Assembly (NCBI GenBank): GCA_032622095.1
Contig: CP136064.1
Span: 172,678,310-172,742,309 of the forward strand
DNA: 64,000 nt
Direction: 5' to 3'
Source: Siphonodentalium dalli
Taxonomy: Eukaryota > Mollusca > Scaphopoda > Gadilida > Siphonodentaliidae
The notes beneath the pieces are model-generated. The model did not search any database and had not been told where the DNA came from. It saw nothing but the letters and a program-made list of their open reading frames with translations. Positions 33,023 to 45,667 of the stretch are shown here, in pieces; the first letter of the stretch is position 1, and each line of letters begins with the position of its first letter. Both the position numbers and the translations under genes were made by a program.

Positions 33023-36000
33023 TGAGTGATGCTCCACCACTGGTAAAGAGTCAAAGTGTACATACAAGGGAATTTGACTGGAACAAATGTTACTTCTGTC
33101 AGGGTGATGCTGATATGCCGTCTAATCCTGTGTTGTATCCGACGGGTTTTTCAAGATGTTGGCGACAGAATTAAGATGTTTCTGGATAATGGTATATATA
33201 CAACTGAGCTTGAGGCTCTCGGCGACGATGGTAATATTGGTGACGTTCTGAATCGAAATAAAGCGAAGATCCATAAAAACTGTAAACGGAATGTAAGTTC
33301 GAATAGATTAAAGTCAAAGATAGCATCAAAACGCAAAGCATTGGAAACACCGGATTCGGCTTAAAACTTTCTCCGCTCTTCACTTGGTGGTCGCCATGAT
33401 TCTTCGACAGGAAGTCTTAGCTCTCCTGGTGATCAGTGCTTCATTTGTGATAAATTTGCACGATTGACTGACTCAGATGTTTGTACAGTGGAATCATTTT
33501 CGAAGTGCCGAATGGTTGAAGATTGTGCGACTCTGTTGCAAGATGAGAAACTTTTAGCAGTTTTGAGTGCAGGCGATTTAATTAGTCAAGAGGCAAAATA
33601 CCACACGGGGTGCATGCTTTCTCTCTATAACAGAGCAAGAAGTGAAACGAATCGTCGACTTTCTGAACATCTCCCCATCAGCGATTATGAACCAATCATA
33701 TTGACTGAAATCATGATGTGGATGGAGGAGTCTCATTCCGGCACTGGCGGTACAACATTCAAACTTTCTTATCTCCGTAAGATGTACGAAGAACGTTCTG
33801 AATTTTATGGTAAGCGGACGAATATAAATCCGAGCAGACCAAAAGCACGCATTCTCACACAGGTTCCAGGAATGCGGTCCTACAAGTCCGGAAGAGATAT
33901 TGTGTTTGCGTTCGATGACGAAATTGCTACAGCGTTAGATATGGTTGACTCAGACACCGAGTGCTATCGCCTTGCGAGGACGGTACGTAAAATTCGCCAG
34001 GAATTCTTCAACTTTAAACCAAGAATATAAGATAATATCGAGTCACTGGATAGTAAAACGGAAGAGGAATCACTTCCCTATTCTCTACTTACATTAGTCA
34101 ACATGTTGCAGGACGGAGTTGATATCCACTGCGAAACGATTATATCAAAATCTGTTTTATCTGTTGCACAATTGATTCTTTTCAATTCTTACAAAAAACG
34201 TAAGAAAAATGCAAAAAGTGCAGCAGCGCGACATTCGAGAAACCGAGAGCCACCGTTACCTATATACATAGGACTCTTAGCGAAGTCGAGAACTCATTGA
34301 TATATTTCATGGCATGGGCCTCAGTATATCGTATGATCGTGTTATGGAGATCACGACAACCATGGCAGATTCAGCAGTAGAGCAATTCCGCGATGAGGGT
34401 GTCGTATGTCCAACTGATATGAGGAGAAACCTATTCACAGTTGGTGCATTCGATAACATAGATTTAGATCCATCATCAGCAACGGCTAAGGAGTCCTTTC
34501 ATGGAACCGGCATATCTTTATTTCAATATCCAACACAATCAAATCCGGGGATCGAGCGTTCGTTGAGTATCCCCTCCAGAGAACCACGTAAGAAAAGTTC
34601 GAGAAAGGTTAGCTCTCTTCCTGACCACTATGCTCCCATTAAACAGTGTAAATCCACAAAACGTGATCCCGTGCCATTTCCTGGTGTTTCGGTGGACTCA
34701 TCGTTCTGCGATAGAAATGAGGAGAATGACGGTGAAAAGCTGTTTTAATTCATAAAACGAAATATTGAATCAGAAAAACTAATTCAACCAGAATTAACTT
34801 GGCTTCAAGAGAACGTGACCGGTAAAGGTGATTACACGGGTGAGACCCTCGTTCCTGAGCTCTTTCGCAAGAGAAACAATATGGGGATCCCGAGACATTG
34901 AATTTAACTCTTACCGCTCTATTACCTCTGTTCTCACAAAAATCTGCCACATTTGCAATGACAAAGCATTCCATGGATATTGTTAAAGTTGCAACTCACC
35001 ATCTAAATCCGACACAGACGCCCATTATTGCTGCATATTGTCCACTATATGCACTAGCAAAGACAATGCAGTGGTTATTTCCCAATGAGTTCGGGGAGAG
35101 TAAATTCGTTGTAATGCTAGGTCCCCTACACACCGAGAAAGAGTTATTGGCAGTAACGGGTAAACTCTTAAATTCAAGCGGCTCGTGTGAGCTATTGTCG
35201 GAAGCAGGACTTGTCGGGTCTGGTACCGCTGATTCTTTACTAAAAGTTGCGTCCATTAAGAAAGCTCGTCACTATCACGAAATAACTGCCGTTGTCATGT
35301 ATCACGAAATGGTTGCTGCTTACAACGAGTACACCGATAATACTAGCAAGAGTATTTGTGACATCAAGGATTGGATAAAACAGAAATCAAGTGAAAATCC
35401 CATGTTTAAATTCTGGCACATGATTCTGAACTTGATTATCCACGTACTTGCATTCATTCGGTATGTCCGCGTTGGAGATTTCGATCTATACGAGTATGTG
35501 CTCCATTGTTCATTTCGTTCATGCCATGGACATGCCTAATTATGCGCGAATGCTATTAGTTCACATCAAGGACATGCTCGATTTGGAAAGCAAACACACA
35601 TCCGTGTATTCCGAATTTGTCATGGGGAACTTCGTTGTACGGAAATCTCTGAGAAAGTTCTCTGCAATGGGTCTGGACCAGGCCCATGAACAGAACAACG
35701 CGTTGATTAAGGCTGGTAGTGGATCAGTGGGCTTGAACGATGATCCGGGAATTCTGCTGAGATGGTTGATTGCGGGACCAGAAGTGGCCAAGCTTCTTGA
35801 CTCGTTTAAGAGCAATACCAACGCGCCAATCCAGGGCTACTTATCCCACCATGAAAGCACCAAAGCAGTTAAAATATCGTACAGTGCGGAAGTTGCTGCA
35901 TTGACCTCGAAATTGAATGACTTGTCAAATCCGTTCCTTGTCTCAGAACTAATGAATATAAGTACAAAAGTTTTGGCTGACACTGTTATGAATGCCAATG

Positions 36001-37477
36001 TTTTTTCGAATATAGAGCACAGGACTAGAAAGTGTTAGCACATATACCAAAATCCTCAATCAGTGTGCATTCTGGGAACCCATGACTCGGAATAACTTTC
36101 TTTTATTCCAGCATAGATCACGCAACAAAAATAAAGCAAAAAACACGATCAAAATGTTGAGAAATGACATAGAACTTTTCTCAAAGCTACTCACCATTGC
36201 CAGAATTCGCGGTGTTGACATGTTGGATTTCTTTATGCATGAAAATCAAGCATGCCCACCTTCTCTATCAGATAACGGGGATGTGCTCGTGAACAAAAAG
36301 TCTGGCATTTTACCATTTCTGGAGAGCTGTTGTGAACGTGGTGTAGTTCCAGAGAGTGACTGCGTCATCATAGGTGGAGCTGCCATGGTTCATATGACCG
36401 TTCCGTATGCCACTACAGCCACATTTTCAGACTACGCTCACGACGTTTTTATCCCGAAATTGTGTTCATATCTCGGTGAGAAGTGTGTGCGTGTGGATGT
36501 TGTGTTTGATGTCTATGTTCCAAATAGCCTGAAAAATGCAACGCGAGCAAGTCGTGGTGAAGGTACGAGAATTCGTGTAACCGACAGCGCAAAAGTCCCA
36601 AGAGGCAATAAGTGGAAAAACTTCCTCAGTTGCTCAACAAATAAATCAGAACTTTTCAACTTTCTGGCAAAAACAATTGTAAATGTGACACCCGTATGTG
36701 GGGTTCTTGTTGCGACATTGAACGAGACAGTGGTGTCGAGCTCAGACACGTTCCATGTTGATACTATTTCTCCTTGCAATCAAGAGGAAGCATACACAAG
36801 GATGCTCCTACATGTAAAACATGCGACAAACGCTGGATTAAGGAATTTAATAATTTATACTGTAGCCTCTGACGTGGTCCGATCATCAGCTCTTCCATTT
36901 TTTCATGCCTTCACGGGATGCGACACCTGCTCGGGATTTGCAAACCACGGAAAGAAGAGTTGCATTAAATGTTGGAATGGGTTCACCGACGTAACAGAAC
37001 AGTTCATATCTCTCCGCATGCTTGAAAGAGTCAGTTATGAAGACATTTGTGGTATTGAAAAATATGTTATGTTTCTGTTTGATCGTACCAGCGAAGGGAA
37101 CAACATTGACGCAACGCGACGAGACATGTTTACAAAAAAAAGGGAAAGCATTTGACCGGCTGCCCCCGTCACGAGGTGCTCTCCTCCAGCATAGCAGGCG
37201 GAGTGTCTACCAAGCACGGATATGGGAAAATTCGTTAGACAAATCATACCAACCCCCTGATCCTTCTGATTGGGGTTGGGAATCACCCGAGAGAAATATG
37301 TGGAACCCAACATGGACAAATCTTGACCAAATAGCTAAGTCGTGTCAAGAACTCTCTTACTGTAAATGCTTGAAAGTGGGTGCTAAATGCATGCATTGCT
37401 CGTGTGGAAAACATGGTCTACAGTGTACTGACATTTGCTTGTGCGGTGAAAGTTGTGAACGGAAGGGAGCCCATTAG
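33023..37477 (+). pseudogene. Academ-like transposase/XPG-nuclease gene 1 (heavily broken)
   Basis: The product would be about 1400 residues. Visible parts in order: N-terminal zinc-binding CYFCQG (33088) and a second CFICDKF (33439); AKYHTGCMLSLYNRAR (33595); a VGAFDNIDLDPSSATAK block (34440); a central block with CPLYALAKTMQWLF and FVVMLGPLHTEKELL (34898-35300); an NYARMLLVHIKDML then MGLDQAHEQNNALIK block (35530-35710); the XPG-like part (36082-37150) with EEAYTRMLLHVKHA and ALPFFHAFTGCDTCSGF; and a C-terminal cysteine cluster CKCLKVGAKCMHCSCGKHGL (37360-37450). Such proteins are large families in corals and molluscs. At least eight frameshifts or stops break it. In the nuclease the first acidic motif reads EEAY rather than EEAD, and about 40 residues between the DTDV motif and GCDT are missing, so the nuclease is dead. 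Confidence 0.75.
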
Positions 37478-38829
37478 GCATGCATGAGCTCATCAACAGA
37501 AACTGTACAATGAAGATTATTTTCATCAATCGGTTAATTCAATTTGGTTAGAAGAGCTCTTTGATAACATTATAGTATGTGTTTATTTTGATATAAAACC
37601 TGAATTTTCCGTATTGAAATAGCCTGTATTTGAACTTCAACAAAGTGGGCGACTTGGTCATATGTTGTGACCATTTTGGCAGCCATCCCAATGTAAATCT
37701 ACACACTATTAGACACGTTACATATATATCTAATTGATGTAAGATGGTCATATTAACCAGCATAATCTAGCGCAAGTGTGTTGATAACGACATATGGGTG
37801 GAAAACTTATTTCGAGAGTATTTTGGGTATAATAAGTAATCCCAATTTGAAATGGTTTTCGTTAATACAACAGTTTAATGTCTAACAATACTTAATATGA
37901 CTAGATTCTGGGAATAGTACCCACGAATTAGTTCTAAATATATATTGATTTGAAGTCCATCTCTTCGCATACACATGTTCCATTCATCAACGTATATTGG
38001 TCACGTGACTTGGTATAGTTGGTCCCCATAGCAACCAACCCGTGCTTCTAGTTGCCTAAACGTTGTCGGGTAAGACTTCTGTCACTAGCATGGTATTTTG
38101 AGTAAGAAATAACTCCGATCTACCCACAATATCCGGTCTAAGCTTGTATACATTTTTCTGAGAAAAGTAGACTGAAATGGGGTTCGTTGCTATGGACCCT
38201 AAAAATTGTCCGATCTAGTTGCCTAGCAGAAATATTTTCATAGGACCCAACCAGGAACGTCTGGGCCAAATTTCACAATTTATTCATTAACGGTAACAAT
38301 TTTTCACATATCTGCTCCACTACTAATATATGCCGGTCGCCAAACCCCCGAAATTCACGGATGCATGTTTTGGCGTATAAAGTTTTTTTATCTGCGGATT
38401 TTGTTAATTCAGGCATCCGACATCAATATTTTATCGGCTGGCCATCTGTCAGCCTTGAGCAATTTTTTTGATAGCGACCTAAAAAGTATACCCCCCCCCC
38501 CCATTTTTTCCCCAGACGTGAAACCAGTTACTTGGAATTTGTTGCAAATTCACATGACTAATCTGGTAAAATGTATATATTTTCATGAAGCTAAGACATA
38601 ATGACACTATTTCGTGCCAAAATTGAAACTCACCATCCAAGATGGCTACCAAAATGGCCACCGGAAGTTAAAATATGACATTTTTTCACAAATATCTTCT
38701 AGATCAGTTCATGCTGTTTGGAACTGGTTGAGTAATATGACTTTATTTTGTATTTTGTATATTAACTGATCATTGGATCAATTAAATGTGCAATTATTGG
38801 GGTCCTACCCGCTTGTGATCCCTCAAAAA

Positions 38830-39369
38830 TTCGATTTTACAGAACGCGGTATAAAATTTCACAAAAAATCACAACTCGGATTCTAGTCATATTTCAACAA
38901 GAAATGAACAGAAGGTTGCAATTAAGTAAGGCATACCATTACCTATTAATATTCCAACTCACTGGAACCCAAATTCTTACTTTGGCTCAAAATGGCCGCC
39001 AAAATATGGAAAATAGTAAACATTGCCCCAGGGTGTCTTGCAATCGCTCACAAGTTGCGGTTGATGTAAAAAAAAAATGGCTATTATGATTTCTATACAT
39101 TGAATACTAACAATCTTTAATTTCAAGTACCAACGAAAAAAAAAGGAATCCAAAATGGCAGTCAAAATGTCGACAAAATGGGCGGAAAAAGTCGTTTGAG
39201 ATCATACTTAACACATCACTCAAACAGGAGCTAATTTTTGACCGAAATATGTAGCATTAGATTGATGTCTTTCGTTTTCCGAAGACAAGTAGTACTGCAG
39301 TATTGCTACAAATTGCAGGCAGAGTTGTAGAAGAAATGTACATGAACAAGTAGTCCAATTGCTGAAACC
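38830..39369. other. Interior 3' region of Academ-like element 2
   Basis: Non-coding, with several AAAATGGC(C/A)GxCAAAAT phrases (38985, 39155) that echo the terminus (CAAAATGGCCACC). Confidence 0.4.
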
Positions 39370-42300
39370 CTATACTGAACTACGTGTTGTGTCTGTATCT
39401 GCTTCGTTCAACTGAGCTGCTCTGCCATCTGTCCCCGAATGCGTCTGTTCATTACAACACTCAATTGTTGCATTACAAGCACAAAATATTGTGCATGCCA
39501 ATCGAGAAGATCTACACCCGCACCTGTTAGTTTTGCAAGGCTGTGTACTCGAACAGGAATACCGAACCATGCGCAAAACCGTGTCGGGGGCAACCACTAC
39601 ACCAGTTGGAAGAGTCACGGGTGATAAACATTTTGAAATTTCATCCTTGATAAAAACCAACATGTGTAGCATCCAATTGTGGGGGGGGGGCGAGGTCTAA
39701 AGCGTGTTTCCAAATGCACACTTGGAAATGTGCGCGTTTGATGTTCTCTGTGAATGCTTCGGTGGTTGGAGGTAGGCTACACAGACTAGGAACTTTGGTA
39801 GCGCCCTTCTTCCCTATCTTCGATGTCCGAACACTAATTCGCGCTTCAGGCATGGTGTTTGTATCTTTGCAACCGTAGCATGAACACATGAATTGAGTAG
39901 CTTGGTTGAGTACCTCAGACCACGGGGCATTAACGTCACCAACGGAGGCTAGTGAGTTTTCACAGCATTTTAATACTTTTAACGTGCGACCTTTGCCAAT
40001 TCCAAAACAGCATCCAACTGTGTCGCATCCAGAGATGCCATGAGCCACAAGCAAGTCTGGGATAATACCTCTATGCTTATCAACAGTTGCTGCGATATCA
40101 ACAACCGATTTTCCTTTTATGGGAGATTCCATGAAGATATTGCATGACACATTTTGGTCCAGATAGTAATGCAGAAGCAACGCGTATACATCAGTGTCAT
40201 CTGCAAGAACTATGACATTGGCATGGTCAGATGCAGCCTGAAGAGCTTGTTGTACAATAATGTTATCAGCTTCTTCATGCTCATTTGCCATGTCATGCCT
40301 GTCAATAACGATTGTTTATTTCAATTGGAACAGCATTTTGGCCAGTTACAAACAATGCATGTTGCCAGGTATTGTCAACAGCGAACTGTTTGTCACATCT
40401 AAATTCATTCACAATAATGTCAATCAACTGTTTTTTATTTTCAGTTACAGTCAGAACCAATTTCTGAGATGGTAGTGGGGACGTTGCAGTCAATGCAAAT
40501 TTCCTGCAACAAGCCTCGCCACTTCTCTTAGCTCTAGTGGTACACTTAGTACTGAATTCTTTGTACCTGTCAAATACAAGGAATGTGTCTCCAGGCATGA
40601 GTCTCTGCTTCACTTGTTGCTGAAATTTCTTAACATAATCTTTTACTGTTGGGGGACAGAATTTGCTGGGAGCAGGCCAATGTGGTATCCACAGTAGCGC
40701 ACAACCATCTATTATTATGCAAGATGACGCATTTCTCTTTGACGTCTTCACAGATTAAATCATAACTGCAGTTTGTGATTTCAGATCGGACTTAGATTTT
40801 GATATTCGCATATCACCGTTCTCATTGAAAAGAGCTGTCGGAATTGGGGACAATTTATATGATAGTATATCATTTTTACTAACGTCTCTAGAGCTAGCTT
40901 GAAGTCCCATTACCCGTGAGTAAATAAGATTGCTGTCAAAGGTTTTGTTGTCACCCAACTTGACTGACTTTTTCATAACTGCCATTGTTTCAACGGGCAT
41001 TGATATCTTATCATAAAACCCACTCGGGAGTTTGTTTGCAAAATCATTCAATGTTTACCGGCCAAGTGATAAGGTCATATCCAAATTTACATTTTTGGTA
41101 GCATTCTGACCACTGACTACGTTTACTATTGCATCAGGGTGTTGTGTGGGGTCCAGTGGGTGTATGACCGTTGCGAGTTTGTTCCTGATACCCTCACGGT
41201 CTGCGTGATCAGCAGCAATTCGCGCCTTCATCTCCTCTTTATGTTGAAGCAATGCCTGCGCCGTGACATCGGACTCTCTCAACTGAGCAACACCATTGAT
41301 AAGATGGCCGCAGCTATGGAGGCTTAAAGCCCACACTTTCAAGGTTTCTGGTTTCAATGTAATGCCTATAATACCTGACTTACCATGGCCGTAACGCATG
41401 AATGTGGTTTCAATAAACATATCGCTCCATATGCCGTTCCAAACCCCACCAATGTGCCTCATTACATGAGACCCTTTCAAAAAGTGCTGTAGAACTGTAG
41501 AACTGATGGTACTCTTTGCATCTCTCTCAAGTAGTATAAGCCGTACCTAGCATAGTTCACGTGACCCGATGCAAAGAAATATGGCAACATCTGTTCACCG
41601 CTACCAAGTGTAATGGCCAGTCGCATTCACGCTCAGTTCTAATGTACATCATCATGATAAAAAGGGCCTTATAAAGCAGTCCACCCATGCCTTGCTGCGT
41701 TCAGACAAGTCCTCTAATATCTCATTCAAATCTTCAGGACAGATAACGTTATCCCGAGCTAAGATGTCTCTCAGCAACTCTTCGGTCAACAACCGGAATG
41801 CACGTACGTTCATGGGAAACGTCTTGCCAGTCATCATCTTAGACACACCACCGAATACTGACTCAAGAATTTCTGATAACCCTGTATTGTCCATCAATGT
41901 GCCGACAGCACCGACGAAGCTCATAAGCATATGCAGGCCTCCTAACCGGGGTATGATGGTTTTCAATTTATCCGGATCAGACCAAAGAACATTCAATGCC
42001 ACTTTATACAGCTGTTGATCAGCTGTGAATAGCGTGAACTTCTGCCCAGTCAACTTAGTTAGACGTAGTGCTTCTAACATGGCGGTGAAAATTGTTTCCG
42101 GATCAGCCGGGTGCATATCAATCAATGGTAGATATACTGCCTTCGTCGCCGGTTGTGGTGACTGGCCACTCTGGCGAGATAATCTGGTCTTGTAACCGTT
42201 AAACTCCGGACAGTCAGCATGTTTTATGACGTCTTTCAGAAACCCAAAATCGCTTTCCAATGCCCTTCGCTCTGCAATAGCCATGCGTGCCAAGACCTTG

Positions 42301-43834
42301 AGCTGAGATACGTCATTTCGAATACATTGAGCGGGAATGTCGGGCTTTTTAGATCCGTCAAACGTGGACGCTTCAACATTGTAATCAATGGGTTTAGACA
42401 TATCATGTTTACTAACTCTCGGTATCATTGGGGAGATAGGTTCCGCTTTCGTGTTAGGCTGTGTCATCAAGACCGCCAATGAGTGTGTACTGATCTTGCC
42501 ATTCTGGGAAGATATATCAGCATCAAAGTTATCGACTACGAACTGTATCAACCCATCTTCCGAACTGGTGACTGTGGTTAGATTGTTACTCTTAGAGGCC
42601 AATACCGCTGCCGATTTTTTAAACCGCAACAGCTCATCGTATGTGCAAGTGACGCCGAAGTCATACATTGATTTGACCAACTCCTTGGAATCGCGAAGCA
42701 TTACTGCTAAACTTATTTGCAACGGTGTAGGCACCCTTTGGTTGCAGAAGTAATCATCAGCGCCGGGAGAGTATTGTCAAGTTTTGGCGACAGGTGGCCA
42801 AGAAAGTCTAAGACAGTTTGACTTGTATACTCGAAAAGTTTATTTTTATCTAACCTGGACTCATAATTGTTTTCATCGATTTCAATGTCTTCGACCTCCT
42901 TAGAAACTGCTGTTCGCAGAGTTTTCATGGCTGCGGGGAGATCATCATCAATATCACTGACAATCCTCACGAGAGAACCTACTCGAGATCGCATTGCAAC
43001 TATTGTCGCGATTGATGGTGAACTAAGAAGCAGAAATTCTTCGACAAATAGCTCTGGTAATTTGGAGACAAGTAGTCTCCGTGACAAAAATCTTCCGCCA
43101 TTTTCAACATACTTCTCATATAACTCAACAGAGCTCCAACTAAGAGAACTATCGCTTCTCATGAAATCTACCACAGCTTGAAGAGGCGGTTCGATATCAG
43201 GTAGTGCCATGGATATTGTGGCAGATTTTGTGACTGCTTGTAACGCTCGTTCTCCCACGAATGACTGACGGCAATCAGAGTGATATCGAGCGTCTGCTGC
43301 GTGTAAGTCGCTTACGGCTCGACTTATTCGGACCCGGACTTCGTCGGACCATTTGTCAGCAAGTTCGTCGCACTTGCTGAGAATATCCTCTTTTGGAGTC
43401 ATACCACCATGTGTAAGTTGGGTTTGTCGGAAGATATATGCAGGCCTCCACCTAGAAGGATTTTTCTTATCTTTTTCCACTTTACATTCTAGCCCACAAA
43501 ACACACAATCTTTCATGATGCTACCGACGTCTGAACGCCTGGTCATTTTCTTAGGTGCTGCGTCGTCAGGTTGTTCCACATTGGAACCGCGCTTTTGTTT
43601 GGCTTTTGCCACTGTTTTCGGGTGTATGTACTTATCTATACACTCCCTATGAGCATCACGTGAAGTATTGTTGTCGGCCTCAAATTTTGGGCGCAAATCA
43701 AGGTGAAGTCCGTCACCATACATCTCGCTGCTGGTAATGACCTTTTGAATTATTGTGGCCAAAACCTTAACAAAGCGATTCCCGCTCGAATCAGAGCACT
43801 CATAAATGTCTGCAAAGTAGCACCTCTGCGACAT
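39370..43834 (-). pseudogene. Academ-like transposase/XPG-nuclease gene 2 (few breaks)
   Basis: About 1440 residues on the minus strand. In order: zinc-binding head with MKDCVFCGLECKVEK and ARYHSDCRQSF (43834-42713); KSMYDFGVTCTYDELLRF, FTADQQLYKVALNVLW and IPRLGGLHMLMSFVGAVG (42734-41652); a PYFFASGHVNYARYGLYYL stretch read across frameshifts (41600-41510); GVWNGIWSDMFIETTFMRYG (41450-41400); the nuclease (40291-39641) with EEADNIIVQQA, LADDTDVYALLLHYY and GISGCDTVGCCFGIGKGRTL; a C-terminal CXC-like cluster CKTNRCGCRSSRLACTIFCA (39550-39480). The nuclease acids (EEAD, DDTD, GCD) are all kept, unlike gene 1. Breaks: frameshift near 42725, two or three in 41650-41480, in-frame stops at 41055 and 40755, frameshifts near 40300 and 39645. 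XPG-fold nucleases cut branched DNA; their role in Academ mobility is unresolved. Confidence 0.8.
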
Positions 43835-44118
43835 ATCCAGAAAAGTTCCAGAAAAGCCTCAAGGAACAAAACTGAGGAACTTCACATAGCGAATATCTTA
43901 AAACACGAAACAAGTTACTAAATCAACAATAAGGCAAGAATGAGTCAAATCAAACTAAACGTGAATACACAAGTGGTTTTCAAATATACTCTGTTACTCG
44001 GCGCCAGAATACTGAATAAAAACTTTGAATATCGATTACAAGTAAAAGCACGTGCTCGTCTGATGAGTGATCAAATGCCACTGAACTGACTGTAATGACA
44101 GTTCGGAGCATGCAGTTA

Positions 44119-44177
44119 ATAAAGAGCGTTCTTTTTAATCTTACTAAACTAGCTATACACATTAACGCTCTTTATTG
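44119..44177. repeat. Inverted ACGCTCTTTATT pair upstream of Academ-like gene 2
   Basis: AATAAAGAGCGTT at 44119-44131 faces AACGCTCTTTATT at 44164-44176, so here the motif pair is inverted, not direct. It lies about 290 bp upstream of the minus-strand gene start. Confidence 0.6.
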
Positions 44178-44846
44178 TCAGATTTCAGGACGGTTTGATG
44201 TCGAGTTCTAGAATCTAGAGTATAATAGTGAATGCTATAGGTGTATTAATGATAATATACCTTAATATTTCCATGTTAGTCATGTGAATTTGCAACAAAT
44301 TCTAAGTAACTGAATTTACGTCTGGGAACAAATTGGGGGGGGGGGTATACTTTTATATATTTTGAGGGATCACACGCGGATAGGACCCCAATAATTGCAC
44401 ATTTAATTGCTCCAATGATCAGTTAATATACAAAATACAAAATAACGTCATATTACTCAACCAGTTCCAAACAGCATGAACTGATCTAGAAGATATTTGT
44501 GAAAAAATGTCATATTTTAACTTCCGGTGGCCATGTTGGTAGCCATCTTGGATGGTGAGTTTCAATTTTGGCCCAAAATAGTGTCATTATGTCTTAGCTT
44601 CATGAAAATATATACATTTTACCAGATTAGTCATGTGAATTTGCAACAAATTCCAAGTAACTGGTTTCACGTCTGGGAAAAAATTGGGGGGGGGGGGTAT
44701 ACTTTTCAGGGCGCTATAAAAAAAAAATGCTCAAGGCTGACAGATGGCCAGCCGATAAAATCTTGATGTCGGATACCTGAATTTACAAAATCCGCAGAGA
44801 GAAAAACTTTATACGCCAAAACACGCATCCGTGACCTGGCGGCCGG

Positions 44847-45667
44847 ACTGGGTATACGACTATTTAGAGAGGGTGGTCTCACGGGGGAGGGAATACGAAA
44901 ATGACCTTTTTTTGCCGATTTTTGATGACAATGCAAACTCCTGTATTATAGCCTAACGGCATCTATCTGGGTTAGCACTTCAGAAACTTTGGACAAATCT
45001 TAGAATCTGAAACCAAATATTTTCATAAACATAATACTGACAGTACTGCCTGACATGGATAACAGACTCGTGCATTCAATTCTACCAACTTGTTTGATGT
45101 TCTACTGCATTTTTATTTATGATGTTCCCCGCCATGCACAGAATGAGGCCACAAATGGGCACTCAAATTCATATCAAAGGATGTGTCCTCGTGAAAATAT
45201 ATATTAGCAGCAATTAAATTGCATTATATTGTATTTAAAGTGTGTGTTTGTGTGACTTGGCGAGTTGGTAAGACAACTGAGGGCATTTAAAAATTTTCAA
45301 TCTCAGTACATTTCTGGATGTCCAATGTTTATAACTGTAGTTTCGCAGTCAGTACCAGTAGGAAAAGAATGGTAGGCCTTTAAAGTATCCCACAAGTTGA
45401 CAACAACGAAACACATAAAACATAAACACAATGCACATAAAAACTAAAAAAACAAAACAATTTGTTGAATATGTCTCAAACTGTAACAAAGCAATGAACA
45501 CTGTCAATAATGAAAATATATGAGATACAATGAAGTTTTATGTTACTCGTGTACATATATTTGTCACAAATCTTCCAAAAAGGGATGGGTCTACGAAAAT
45601 ACAAAACACAATTTTGGGGGGGAAAATGACGTGGTGGGTGCCAGAATAGGTCAAAATGAAAACGACC
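44847..45667. other. Spacer, nothing recognised
   Basis: AT-rich sequence outside element 2, without frames or repeats of note. Confidence 0.4.

Larger units (their letters stand above)
31583..38325 (+). mobile_element. Academ-like DNA transposon 1
   Basis: A 9-bp duplication, ATATATGCC, lies at 31574-31582 and 38326-38334. The termini share TAGTGGAGC(A/G)GATA after three mismatched end bases, and weaker patches inward (GAATAAATT, CCATAGCAAC). It encloses the long broken gene at 33023-37477 and its 5' intron. The gene carries an XPG-nuclease-like region and a cysteine-rich tail, as Academ transposons do. Its target was the outer tip of the next element's inverted repeat. Confidence 0.7.
38333..44846 (-). 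mobile_element. Academ-like DNA transposon 2
   Basis: Long inverted termini: 38335-38829 and 44361-44846, about 490 bp each and clearly over 90% alike by eye, starting CCGG(T/C)CGCCA and sharing TCACGGATGC, TGTTTTGGCGTATAAAGTTT, poly-C and GGCCACCGGAAGTTAAAATA. Inside the right terminus a ~85-bp segment (TCATGTGAATTTGCAACAAA to the poly-G) is repeated at 44279-44350. Its outer left tip is the insertion site of element 1. I could not define its own target duplication with certainty. It encloses the minus-strand gene 39370-43834. Confidence 0.8.
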
